DNA of 44,546 bases from DASZHJ01 sp035581425 (GTDB lineage: Bacteria; Pseudomonadota; Alphaproteobacteria; ATCC43930; CGMCC-115725). A model generated the notes under the pieces. That model worked only from the letters and a program-made list of their open reading frames with translations, did not search any database and had not been told where the DNA came from. The translations under genes were made by a program, and so were the position numbers. Each line of letters starts with the position of its first letter. Within the stretch, counting starts at the first letter, position 1. The DNA is taken from positions 1-44,546 of the forward strand of contig DATJVP010000017.1 of assembly GCA_035581425.1 (NCBI GenBank). Reading direction: 5' to 3'. This document shows positions 8,794 through 16,163 of the stretch, piece after piece.

Positions 8794-8819
8794 AATAGCG
8801 TATACTTAAGAATTCGTTA
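8794..8819. promoter_or_regulatory. AT-rich element shared with the rpfF promoter region
   Basis: The 222-bp gap upstream of the receiver-kinase gene contains AATAGCGTATACTTAAGAAT followed by TCGTTA. The two parts, AATAG(CG)TATACTT and TTAAGA(A)TTCGTTA, recur at 2912-2923 and 2953-2965 in front of rpfF. In the rpfF region they are about 30 bp apart; here they are fused. A regulator or sigma factor common to both transcripts would explain this, but short AT-rich matches can arise by chance. Confidence 0.35.
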
Positions 8820-8883
8820 TCAAACCAGGACATTCGCCAGTCCCCTGAAACGACTCGGGAATTCTCCCCTCCTGCGACTCCGT

Positions 8884-9657
8884 CTAAGTATCGGAAATAT
8901 CGAGACTCGACTGGCCCACTCCGGGGAAGTCGGCGACGGCTGAGCTATTTGAATGGGCAAATATTAAGGGGGTATGGCTACCCGTCGTGACGATATCGCC
9001 GGCGCGAAGACCCCGGCCGAGTTTGGCCGCGTGATTGGCGAGCCAAACCAGGAGCCGCAGCGGATGGCCCGCCGCGTTTCCGCCGCGAGCTTCGGCCGCA
9101 GCCCTGCCGTCGAGGGTCAGCGTGACGGGCTGGTTCAAGAAATCGACCGAGCGCCAATCGGCGACCCCGGGACCGAAGCAGAAGCCGCCGTTGCTCTGGA
9201 TATCCGCGAGGCGCGCCAGCGGCGATGCCGCCTGCCAGTCGCCTAGGCGCGATTCAACAAGCTCTATTGCGGGATGGACCGAGAGGATCGCCGCAGCGAC
9301 CTCGGGCTCGGCATAGGGTCTGGGACGCGGTGGCAGGTCTTGCCCGAAGCGGAAGGCGAGTTCTGCCTCCAGCCCACGCACCTTGAGCCGCGTCCCGCCG
9401 AAGCGCGCGGGCGAGGGCTGCACGAGATCGGCGAGGAGCGGTGCTGCGGCGGGCTCGGCGCTGGGCGAGGGCGCGCCCACCTTCCAGCCCACGATAGGCC
9501 CGAGCCGAGGGATGAGCCGCTGGATGAGCGCGCTCTGCACACGGTAGGTGGCCTCGATGTCGCCCGGCACTAGGTCCGGCGGCAGCTTGAGGAGCGTCCC
9601 CGTCCGCCACGCCTCAGCGAGACTCTCCGCGAGCTCCATCGGCGGATGTTGGGTCAT
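8884..9657 (-). CDS. MhpD/HpaH-type 2-oxo-enoate hydratase or decarboxylase family protein
   Basis: A 257-residue protein of the 2-keto-4-pentenoate hydratase / 2-oxohepta-3-enedioate hydratase / 4-oxalocrotonate decarboxylase family (FAA-hydrolase fold). Visible family blocks are IVGWKVGAPSP, a VRGLEAELAFRFG stretch with the metal-binding Glu pair, HPAIELVESRLGDW, and GDIVTTGSHTPL near the C-terminus. These enzymes add water to, or decarboxylate, 2-oxo-dienoates in meta-cleavage pathways and need Mg or Mn. I chose the ATG at 9657 because GAGGAG lies seven bases upstream; an in-frame ATG at 9681 has no such site. No other meta-cleavage genes are nearby, so the substrate is open. It is the only gene between the kinase operon and a decayed region. 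Confidence 0.85.
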   Translation of the reverse strand: MTQHPPMELAESLAEAWRTGTLLKLPPDLVPGDIEATYRVQSALIQRLIPRLGPIVGWKVGAPSPSAEPAAAPLLADLVQPSPARFGGTRLKVRGLEAELAFRFGQDLPPRPRPYAEPEVAAAILSVHPAIELVESRLGDWQAASPLARLADIQSNGGFCFGPGVADWRSVDFLNQPVTLTLDGRAAAEARGGNAAGHPLRLLVWLANHAAKLGRGLRAGDIVTTGSHTPLIFAHSNSSAVADFPGVGQSSLDISDT

Positions 9658-9728
9658 GCGATGGCTCCTCGCTCCAGTCAACGGGTTCGATATGGTAGCT
9701 CACCGACCGGCACTGCAGCCAATGTCGA

Positions 9729-9971
9729 TCAGGGCTCGGATCGCCATCGCTTTTCGAACAGTATTGCGGCGAGAAAGGCCCTCGCGTTCTCGGACCCTCA
9801 TGTGGTTCGACAAGCCACGAAGGCTTGATCGACGAGGTCAATCATCAGCAGGTGTTAGAGCGCGTAGTAGGCAGCGGAAATGGCGCGACGCAAGCTTGCC
9901 TGGCGAGGCCGCTTCGGCTCCTTCGATGCAAGGTGCTTGGCTTGTGCCAAGAGATCATCGGGCAACGCCAA
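9729..9971 (-). pseudogene. remnant of a HEPN-like gene
   Basis: Read from a TTG at 9971, the frame gives LALPDDLLAQAKHLASKEPK then RPRQASLRRAISAAYYAL, and then a stop (TAA, 9855-9857) exactly where relatives continue YYALFHLL. HLL follows directly after the stop, and a second in-frame stop (TGA) lies at 9798-9800. The RRA-[VI]S-x-AYYALFHLL signature is typical of HEPN-like four-helix proteins, a fold found in many toxins and RNases. The gene is therefore a decayed copy, lacking most of its C-terminal half. It follows the ORF ending at 9975 within four bases, as a two-gene unit would. Base composition is less GC-rich than the neighbours, which fits acquired, decaying DNA. Confidence 0.6.
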
Positions 9972-9974
9972 GAC

Positions 9975-10280
9975 TCAACCCGCCGCCTCTTGCCTAGTTC
10001 TGAAACGGATGTAGGGGACGCGCCCGATCTTATGCGCGAAGAGCTTGGCCAAGACCGCGTGCCGAAGTCGGTTGAGGACTTGGATGCTCGGTGCATTGGT
10101 CGGATAAGAAGGGCCAAGGAAGAACGAAATCCAAACCGCTGCATCGCCCGTAGAGTCGTCTCCGAAGCGCAATTCGAATAGGCGAAATCCTTCGGGCTCG
10201 GCAGCTTGCTTGACCAAGCCTCGTATCTCGTCGGCTTCTATGGCTGCCATACCAGAGTGGTCGGAAGCATCTGTGATCAT
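9975..10280 (-). CDS. small hypothetical protein, upstream partner of the HEPN-like remnant
   Basis: A 101-residue protein, or 91 from the internal ATG that gives MAAIEADEIRG. It has no signal peptide or membrane segment. The central part, FRLFELRFGDDSTGDAAVWI, looks like a real mixed alpha/beta domain; the C-terminal part is basic (RVPYIRFRTRQEAAG). I do not recognise the family. Its stop lies four bases before the start of the broken HEPN-like gene, on the same strand, so the pair may once have been a two-gene module such as toxin-antitoxin or HEPN with a nucleotidyltransferase-like partner; that is inference from position only. With the partner broken, this ORF may be drifting too. The 109 bp between it and the CitE-like gene hold nothing I can name. 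Confidence 0.5.
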   Translation of the reverse strand: MITDASDHSGMAAIEADEIRGLVKQAAEPEGFRLFELRFGDDSTGDAAVWISFFLGPSYPTNAPSIQVLNRLRHAVLAKLFAHKIGRVPYIRFRTRQEAAG

Positions 10281-10389
10281 CGAATGAATATATCCACGCC
10301 GCGGCGAATGTGTATGTGGACTTGCGCAAAAACGCCGCCTTATGAATTGTCACGTCTCGCCATTGCCCGCGTGCCTTACCTACGTCACG

Positions 10390-11304
10390 ATGGCGCCGAT
10401 GCCGACTATACCCGCCTCCCGTCGCCGTGCTGCGGCGCTACGTCGCTCCTGGCTCTTTCTTCCGGGCGCGGAGCGGGCGGGGCTGCTCGCCGCGACTGCG
10501 TCCGGTGCTGATGTGCTGATCCAGGAACTCGAGGATTTCACGCCGCCTGTGCGCCGGTCGGAGGCGCGGAGGCTCGCGCCGGAGATCTATGACGCCTGGC
10601 GCGCCGCGGGAGCAATCGCGGGGGTGCGGATCAATCCGCTGGAGACCGAAGGCCACATCGATCTCGCCGCGGTCATGGCGGGAAAGCCCGACGTCGTCCT
10701 CATGTCCAAGGTCGCGGAGCGGCGCCAGGTCGTGGCGCTCGCGGAGGAAGTGCTCCGCCTCGAATATGCGCATGGCATTCCCTCGGGCTCGACCGAGCTT
10801 GCGCCCAACATCGAGACCGCCCGCGGCCTCATCGAGACCTACGCGATCGCGACCGCGAGCCCGCGTGTGACCGCAGTGCTGGGCTCGACGGAGGACATGG
10901 CCGCGGACCTCGGTGCGCCCCGCACCCGCGGGGTCGAGGAGCTGCGCTATGTACGCCAGCGCCTACACTTGGAATGCACGGCGGCGAAGGTTCTGACGAT
11001 CGATTGTCCATACACCTTCGCAGATGTCGCGGGCTGCGAGGCCGATGCGCGCACGGCGCGGAGCATGGGCTACATCGCAAAGAGCGCGGTGAACCCCGCC
11101 CACATCGCCACGATCAATGCGGTGATGACGCCTTCGGCCGAGGAAGTGCGCCAAGCGCAGGCCGCCATCCGTGCCTTCGAGGCCGCCCGCGCTCGCGGCG
11201 AGGACCGCGTCGAGGTCGATGGGCTCATGGTGGAAGTGCCAACCTATTTCAGCGCCCAGCGCCTGCTTGCGCGCGCGAAGGCGCTGGGGGTCGCGGGAGC
11301 CTAA
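10390..11304 (+). CDS. HpcH/HpaI aldolase/citrate lyase beta-like (CitE) family protein
   Basis: A TIM-barrel lyase of the CitE-like / malyl-CoA lyase family, about 304 residues from the ATG at 10390 (301 from 10399). Family blocks are RSWLFLPGAERAGLLAA at the N-terminus, VLIQELEDFTPP, VRINPLETEG with the CoA/acid-binding arginine, ELAPNIETARGL, and AVLGSTEDMAADLG, which supplies metal-binding Glu and Asp. Such enzymes cleave or form malyl-CoA, citramalyl-CoA or related 3-hydroxyacyl-CoA with Mg. It converges with, and overlaps by four bases, a serine-glyoxylate-type aminotransferase, so a role in glyoxylate metabolism (malyl-CoA to glyoxylate plus acetyl-CoA) is attractive but not proven. 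No clear Shine-Dalgarno site separates the possible starts. Confidence 0.85.
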   Translation: MAPMPTIPASRRRAAALRRSWLFLPGAERAGLLAATASGADVLIQELEDFTPPVRRSEARRLAPEIYDAWRAAGAIAGVRINPLETEGHIDLAAVMAGKPDVVLMSKVAERRQVVALAEEVLRLEYAHGIPSGSTELAPNIETARGLIETYAIATASPRVTAVLGSTEDMAADLGAPRTRGVEELRYVRQRLHLECTAAKVLTIDCPYTFADVAGCEADARTARSMGYIAKSAVNPAHIATINAVMTPSAEEVRQAQAAIRAFEAARARGEDRVEVDGLMVEVPTYFSAQRLLARAKALGVAGA

Positions 11305-12485
11305 TCCGCTCCGGCCTTTGCGTTGCCCGCGAGATAGTCGAGCGCTGCTTGCGCGCCGCCGCGCTTGTGGGGCACGCCGGCGATGCCGAGCCCCATCTCC
11401 ACTCCGGCCAGCGTTCCCATCAGCATGAGATCGTTGAAGTCGCCGAGATGGCCGATGCGGAAGACTTTGCCCTTGAGCTTGCTGAGGCCCGCGCCCAAAG
11501 ACATGTCGAAGCGCTCGAGGATGATGCGGCGGAGTTCGTCGGCATCGTGCCCCTGCGGCATCACGACCGTCGTGAGCGAGCTCGAATACTCCCGCGGATC
11601 GAGCGCGAGCACCTCGAGGCCCCAGGCCTTGATGGCGCGCCGCGTCGCCTCGGCATGCCGGTCGTGCCGCGCAAAGACGTTGGCGAGGCCCTGCTCCTCC
11701 AGCATTGCGAGCGCCTCCCTGAGGCCGTAGAGCAGGTTCGTCGCGGGCGTATAGGGAAAGAATCCTGTGTCATTCGCCTCGATAAATGGATCCCAATCCC
11801 AATAGGAGCGCGGGAGACGCGCGATCTTGTGCGCGGCGAGCGCCTTGGCGGAGATCGCGTTGAAGCTCAGGCCCGGCGGCAGCATCAGCCCTTTCTGCGA
11901 GCCCGCGACGGTCACGTCGACGCCCCATTCGTCGTGCCGATAGTCGATCGAGGCGAGGGAGGAGATGGTGTCGACGAGGAGGAGCGCGGAATGGCCGGTC
12001 TCGTCGATGGCGTCGCGCACCTCCGCGACGCGGCTCGTGACGCCGGTCGAGGTCTCGTTATGGACGACCATCACGGCCTTGATTGCTTGCGTCTTGTCGG
12101 CTGCGAGGTGCTGCTTCACCGCTGCGGGATCGACGCCGTGCCGCCAGTCGCCGGGCACGAACTCCACCGAGATCGAGAGGCGCTCCGCGAGCGCGCGCCA
12201 GAGCGTCGCAAAATGTCCGGTTTCGAAGGCGAGCACGCGATCGCCCGGCGAGAGCGTGTTGACGAGGGCCGCCTCCCAAGCGCCGGTGCCGGAGGCGGGA
12301 TAGATCGCGACGGGGCCGAGCGTGCGAAAGATCCGCTTCATGCCTTGCGCGACCGCGCGCGCCATCGTTGCGAATTCCTGGCCGCGGTGATCCATGGTCG
12401 CGTTGTCGATGGCGCGCAGCACGCGATCGGGCACGTTGGTAGGGCCGGGTATTTGCAGGAAATGGCGGCCGCTGCGCGGACTCAT
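11301..12485 (-). CDS. serine/alanine-glyoxylate aminotransferase (class V)
   Basis: A 394-residue PLP enzyme. The start MSPRSGRHFLQIPGPTNVPD is the usual N-terminus of bacterial serine-glyoxylate aminotransferases, so I placed the start at 12485 rather than 12554. Motifs are YPASGTGAWEAAL (62-74), VHNETSTGV (141-149), LLVDTISSLAS (169-179), and the PLP-binding Lys198 in VAGSQKGLMLPPG. The reaction moves an amino group from serine (or alanine) to glyoxylate, giving hydroxypyruvate (or pyruvate) and glycine; it serves the serine cycle or photorespiration-like C2 recycling. The gene is divergent from the FAD/Fe-S oxidase gene, which can make glyoxylate from glycolate, with about 150 bp between the starts. 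Confidence 0.9.
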   Translation of the reverse strand: MSPRSGRHFLQIPGPTNVPDRVLRAIDNATMDHRGQEFATMARAVAQGMKRIFRTLGPVAIYPASGTGAWEAALVNTLSPGDRVLAFETGHFATLWRALAERLSISVEFVPGDWRHGVDPAAVKQHLAADKTQAIKAVMVVHNETSTGVTSRVAEVRDAIDETGHSALLLVDTISSLASIDYRHDEWGVDVTVAGSQKGLMLPPGLSFNAISAKALAAHKIARLPRSYWDWDPFIEANDTGFFPYTPATNLLYGLREALAMLEEQGLANVFARHDRHAEATRRAIKAWGLEVLALDPREYSSSLTTVVMPQGHDADELRRIILERFDMSLGAGLSKLKGKVFRIGHLGDFNDLMLMGTLAGVEMGLGIAGVPHKRGGAQAALDYLAGNAKAGAD

Positions 12486-12633
12486 GACGTACTCCATGTT
12501 CGGATACGTCACCTTGCCGCCAAACCTGACATGCCGCAAGAGCGCGGCTTGCAATCTCTCGGCCCCTCGGCGCAGATTGCGGGCGCAAAGGACTCAAAAG
12601 GAAACTCCGTGCCCGGGTTGAAGGTCGATCGAG

Positions 12634-15540
12634 ATGGCGGACGGCACGAGTAGCGTTGGGCGAGGGACGCCGGGGGATCCGAGCCTCGAGGCGCGCCTCA
12701 AGCGCGCACTCGAGGGCGAGGTTCTGTTCGACGCGGGAAGCCGTGGGCGCTACAGCACGGACGCCTCGATCTATCAGGTCGAGCCCATCGGTATTGCAAT
12801 CCCCAAACACAAGAACGACGTGGCCGCCGCGATCGCGATCGCGCGAGAATCCGGCATCCCGGTACTGCCCCGAGGCGGCGGCACCTCGCAATGCGGTCAG
12901 ACTGTGGGCCGCGCGCTGGTGCTGGATTGCTCTCGCTACTTGAGCGGCATCGTCTCCGTCGACAAGACCGCGCGCCGCGCGGTTGTGCAGCCGGGCCTCG
13001 TCCTCGATACGCTCAACAAGCGGCTCCGGCAGGACGGACTCTTCTTTCCCGTCGACGTCTCCACCAGCAACCGCGCGACGCTCGGCGGCATGGCCGCCAA
13101 CAACAGCTGCGGCTCGCGCTCGCTCCGCTACGGCAACATGGTGCACAACGTGCGCGCGATCGAAACGATCCTCGCGGACGGCACGCAGGCGCGCATGGGC
13201 GAGGTGCCCGGCAATTTCGACGAGAGCGCGTTCCCCGAGCGCTATCGCGACCTCGTGCGCGATATGCGCGCGCTCCACAACCGCGAGGCGGACGAGATCG
13301 AGCGCCGGTTCCCGAAGTTGCTGCGGCGCGTCGGCGGCTACAACATCGACATGATCGACGACGTCGGGCACAACATGGCCCAGCTCCTCGTGGGTTCCGA
13401 GGGGACGCTCGCCTTCTTCAGCGAGATCGAGCTCGATCTGCAGCCGATCCCCTCGCACCGTGTGCTCGGCGTCTGCCACTTTGCGACCTTCTACAAGGCG
13501 ATGGCCTCGACGAAGGCGATCGTGGCGCTCGATCCGACGGCGGTCGAGCTCGTCGACCGCACCATGATCGAGCTCGCGCGCGAGATCCCACTCTTCCGAT
13601 CGGTGGTCGAGCGCTTCGTCAGAGGCGAGCCCGAGGCGCTGCTGCTGGTGGAGTTCGCAGGCGAGGATGCCCAGGAGAATCTCCGCCGCCTCAAGCGGCT
13701 CGTCGAGCTCATGGGCGATCTCGGATTCCCCGAGAGCGTCGTCGAGGCGACGGACCCGGCCTTCCAGTCCGCGGTCTGGGACGTGCGCAAACAGGGGCTC
13801 AACATCATGATGTCGATGAAGGGTGAGGGAAAACCGATCTCTTTCATCGAGGATTGCGCGGTCTCGCTCGACGATCTCGCGGACTACACCGACCGCCTCA
13901 ACGGCATCTTCAAGAAGTACGGCACTTACGGAACCTTCTATGCGCACGCCTCGGTGGGCTGTCTGCATGTGCGGCCCGTACTCAACCTCAAGCAGGAGCT
14001 CGAGGTTCGGAAGATGCGCGCCATCGCCGAGGAAGCATTCGCGATGGTGCGGGAATACAAGGGCTCGCATTCCGGTGAGCACGGCGACGGGCTCGTGCGC
14101 TCGGAATTTCACGAGCCCATGTTCGGAAGCCGCCTCACCCGCGCGTTCGAGGAGGTGAAGGACCGCTTCGACCCGCAGAACCTCTTCAATCCCGGCAAGA
14201 TCGTGCGCCCGCCCAAAATGGACGACCGCACGCTCTTCCGCTTCAAGCCGGATTACCGCGTGCCGCCCTTCGAGACCGCGCTCGACTGGTCGGAGTGGGG
14301 CGGCTTCGCTGGCGCGGTCGAGATGTGCAACAACAACGGCGAATGCCGCAAGGCCGATGCCGGCGTGATGTGCCCTTCCTACCGCGCGACGATGGAGGAG
14401 CAGCATCTGACGCGGGGCCGCGCCAACACGCTCCGTCTCGCGATTTCCGGCCAGCTCGGCCCGGACGCCCTCGTCTCCGAGGCGATGAAGGAGACAATGT
14501 CGCTCTGCGTCTCCTGCAAGGGCTGCAAGCGCGAATGCCCGACCGGCGTCGACATGGCGCGCATGAAGATCGAGTTCCTGGCGCAATACCGCGGGAGACA
14601 CGGGCTCTCGCTGCGCGAGCGTCTCGTCGCCTACCTGCCGCGTTACGCGCGCTTCGTCGCCTGGGCGGCGCCTCTTCTCAACCTGCGCAACCGCTTTCCG
14701 ACCCTGGCGCAGTGGGGCGAGCGTCTCACGGGCATGAGCGCCAGGCGCGCTCTGCCGCGCTGGGCCGCAACGCCTTTCCGCCCGGGGCCGGTCGCCGGCG
14801 AAGGGCCGGAAGTCGTTCTCTTTGTCGACACCTTCAATCGTTGGTTCGAGCCCGAGAATGCCCGCGCCGCCGCCCGCGTGCTCGCGCGCGCGGGTTATCG
14901 CGTCATCGAGGCCTCGCCTAAGGGCGGGCGCGCGCTCTGCTGTGGCCGCACCTTTCTCTCGACCGGGTTGGTGGCCGAGGCGAAGGCGGAGGCGCAGCGT
15001 CTCCTCGCGGCAGTGAAGCCCCATCTCGAGCGTGGCTGCGCGATCGTCGGGCTCGAGCCCTCTTGCCTATTCACGCTGCGCGATGAGTTCCTGGCCTTGC
15101 TCCCCGCAGATGACGCGAAGGCGCTCGCTGCGCGGGCGAAGCTCTTCGAGGAATTTGTCGCGGAGGAATCGGCGGCCGGCCGCTTCAAGCTCGCCCCCGG
15201 CCGCAAAGTCCCGACGAAGGTGCTCCTGCACACGCATTGTCATCAGAAAGCGTTCAACACGATCCCGGCCGCCATGGCGGCATTGAAGGTTCTCCCAGGC
15301 CTCGCCGTCGAGACCTTCGACTCCACCTGTTGCGGCATGGCCGGCGCCTTCGGCTACGAGGCCGAGCATTACGATGCCTCGCTGAAAATCGGCGAGCTCG
15401 GCGTCCTCCCGAAAATGCGCTCCGCCGACGCGAGCACAGTCCTTGCCGCCAGCGGCACGAGCTGCCGGCACCAAATCAAGGATGGCACCCAGCGAGAGGC
15501 ACTCCACGTCGCACGGATCCTAGACGAAGGATCGGCGTGA
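12634..15540 (+). CDS. FAD-linked/Fe-S oxidase fusion (glycolate or D-lactate dehydrogenase type)
   Basis: A 968-residue fusion of GlcD-like and GlcF-like parts. The first third is a PCMH-type FAD-binding domain (LPRGGGTSQCGQTVG, then TLGGMAANNSCGSRSLRYG and LLVGSEGTLAFFSEI). Next comes the FAD-oxidase C-terminal domain with HSGEHGDGLVRSEF near 480. A [4Fe-4S] segment follows, beginning at Cys565 (CNNNGECRKADAGVMCPSY) and then LCVSCKGCKRECPTGVD. Last are two CCG-type cysteine motifs, ALCCGRTFLS and STCCGMAGAFGYE. Such proteins oxidise a 2-hydroxy acid (D-lactate, glycolate, D-2-hydroxyglutarate) and pass electrons to quinone or cytochrome. Divergence from a glyoxylate aminotransferase suggests glycolate, but that is inference. 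The length matches the fused family. Confidence 0.88.
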   Translation: MADGTSSVGRGTPGDPSLEARLKRALEGEVLFDAGSRGRYSTDASIYQVEPIGIAIPKHKNDVAAAIAIARESGIPVLPRGGGTSQCGQTVGRALVLDCSRYLSGIVSVDKTARRAVVQPGLVLDTLNKRLRQDGLFFPVDVSTSNRATLGGMAANNSCGSRSLRYGNMVHNVRAIETILADGTQARMGEVPGNFDESAFPERYRDLVRDMRALHNREADEIERRFPKLLRRVGGYNIDMIDDVGHNMAQLLVGSEGTLAFFSEIELDLQPIPSHRVLGVCHFATFYKAMASTKAIVALDPTAVELVDRTMIELAREIPLFRSVVERFVRGEPEALLLVEFAGEDAQENLRRLKRLVELMGDLGFPESVVEATDPAFQSAVWDVRKQGLNIMMSMKGEGKPISFIEDCAVSLDDLADYTDRLNGIFKKYGTYGTFYAHASVGCLHVRPVLNLKQELEVRKMRAIAEEAFAMVREYKGSHSGEHGDGLVRSEFHEPMFGSRLTRAFEEVKDRFDPQNLFNPGKIVRPPKMDDRTLFRFKPDYRVPPFETALDWSEWGGFAGAVEMCNNNGECRKADAGVMCPSYRATMEEQHLTRGRANTLRLAISGQLGPDALVSEAMKETMSLCVSCKGCKRECPTGVDMARMKIEFLAQYRGRHGLSLRERLVAYLPRYARFVAWAAPLLNLRNRFPTLAQWGERLTGMSARRALPRWAATPFRPGPVAGEGPEVVLFVDTFNRWFEPENARAAARVLARAGYRVIEASPKGGRALCCGRTFLSTGLVAEAKAEAQRLLAAVKPHLERGCAIVGLEPSCLFTLRDEFLALLPADDAKALAARAKLFEEFVAEESAAGRFKLAPGRKVPTKVLLHTHCHQKAFNTIPAAMAALKVLPGLAVETFDSTCCGMAGAFGYEAEHYDASLKIGELGVLPKMRSADASTVLAASGTSCRHQIKDGTQREALHVARILDEGSA

Positions 15541-15577
15541 AACTCCCTCTCCCGCGCCTCGCGCAGGAGTCGCAGAT

Positions 15578-16138
15578 TTACTTCATCGGCTTCAGCGGTG
15601 TTGCATCCGCGGGGATCGGGTAGCGGTCGACGTTGAGGCACATCGAGACGAGCGAGTAATAACCGAGGATGCCGATGACATCGACCACGCCGGGCTCGCC
15701 GACGTGCTCTTTCAGTCGCGCAAAAACCTGGTCGCTCACCTGCTTGGTATAAAGAAGGTCGGAGCAGAATTCGAAGACCGCGGTCTCGGCGGCGGACATC
15801 GCGGCCGGGCGCTTTCCCTCCGAAATTGCGGCAATGATATTCGGATCGAGCCCGGCATCGCGCGCGAGCTTCGCGTGCGCGTACCATTCGTATTGGGCGG
15901 TCCAATGACGCCCGCAGACGAGGATCGCGAGCTCCTTGAGCTGAGGCGGAAGCGCGGTGTGGAAGCGCAGATATTCGCCGACGCGCTGCGCACGGTCCGC
16001 GAGCTCGGGGCTACGGAGCATCGTGTTGAAAGGGCCGCGCAGCGAGCCGCGGGGACCGGCGGTGATGCCATCAGCTGCCTTACGCTGCGCGGGTGTCATC
16101 TTCTCCGGGGGAATGCTGGGGAAGCGGGGCTCGGTCAT
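15578..16138 (-). CDS. carboxymuconolactone decarboxylase (CMD)/AhpD-fold family protein
   Basis: A 186-residue all-helical CMD-family protein. The start ATG at 16138 has GAGGAG eight bases upstream; a longer version from 16180 would run into ftsY and has no such site. The CMD core is LKELAILVCGRHWTAQYEWY followed by AHAKLARDAGL, with a second helical part VSDQVFARLKEHVGEPGVVD. It lacks the AhpD-type CxxC, so a peroxidase role is unlikely; the family also includes gamma-carboxymuconolactone decarboxylases and many uncharacterised proteins. It lies 25 bp after ftsY on the same strand and converges with the FAD/Fe-S oxidase gene. The function is not determined by context. Confidence 0.82.
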   Translation of the reverse strand: MTEPRFPSIPPEKMTPAQRKAADGITAGPRGSLRGPFNTMLRSPELADRAQRVGEYLRFHTALPPQLKELAILVCGRHWTAQYEWYAHAKLARDAGLDPNIIAAISEGKRPAAMSAAETAVFEFCSDLLYTKQVSDQVFARLKEHVGEPGVVDVIGILGYYSLVSMCLNVDRYPIPADATPLKPMK

Positions 16139-16163
16139 GCTGGGCGCTCCTCGTTCTGATCGT

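Noticed and set aside
9845..10144. Minus-strand 99-codon open frame overlapping the HEPN-like remnant and its partner
   Set aside because: It is out of frame with both better-supported ORFs and shows no domain.
12058..15024. Very long minus-strand open frame (988 codons) opposite the FAD/Fe-S oxidase gene
   Set aside because: It is antisense to a well-recognised gene in GC-rich DNA, is dominated by Arg, Ala, Glu and His, and shows no family motif. Its right part also overlaps the aminotransferase promoter.
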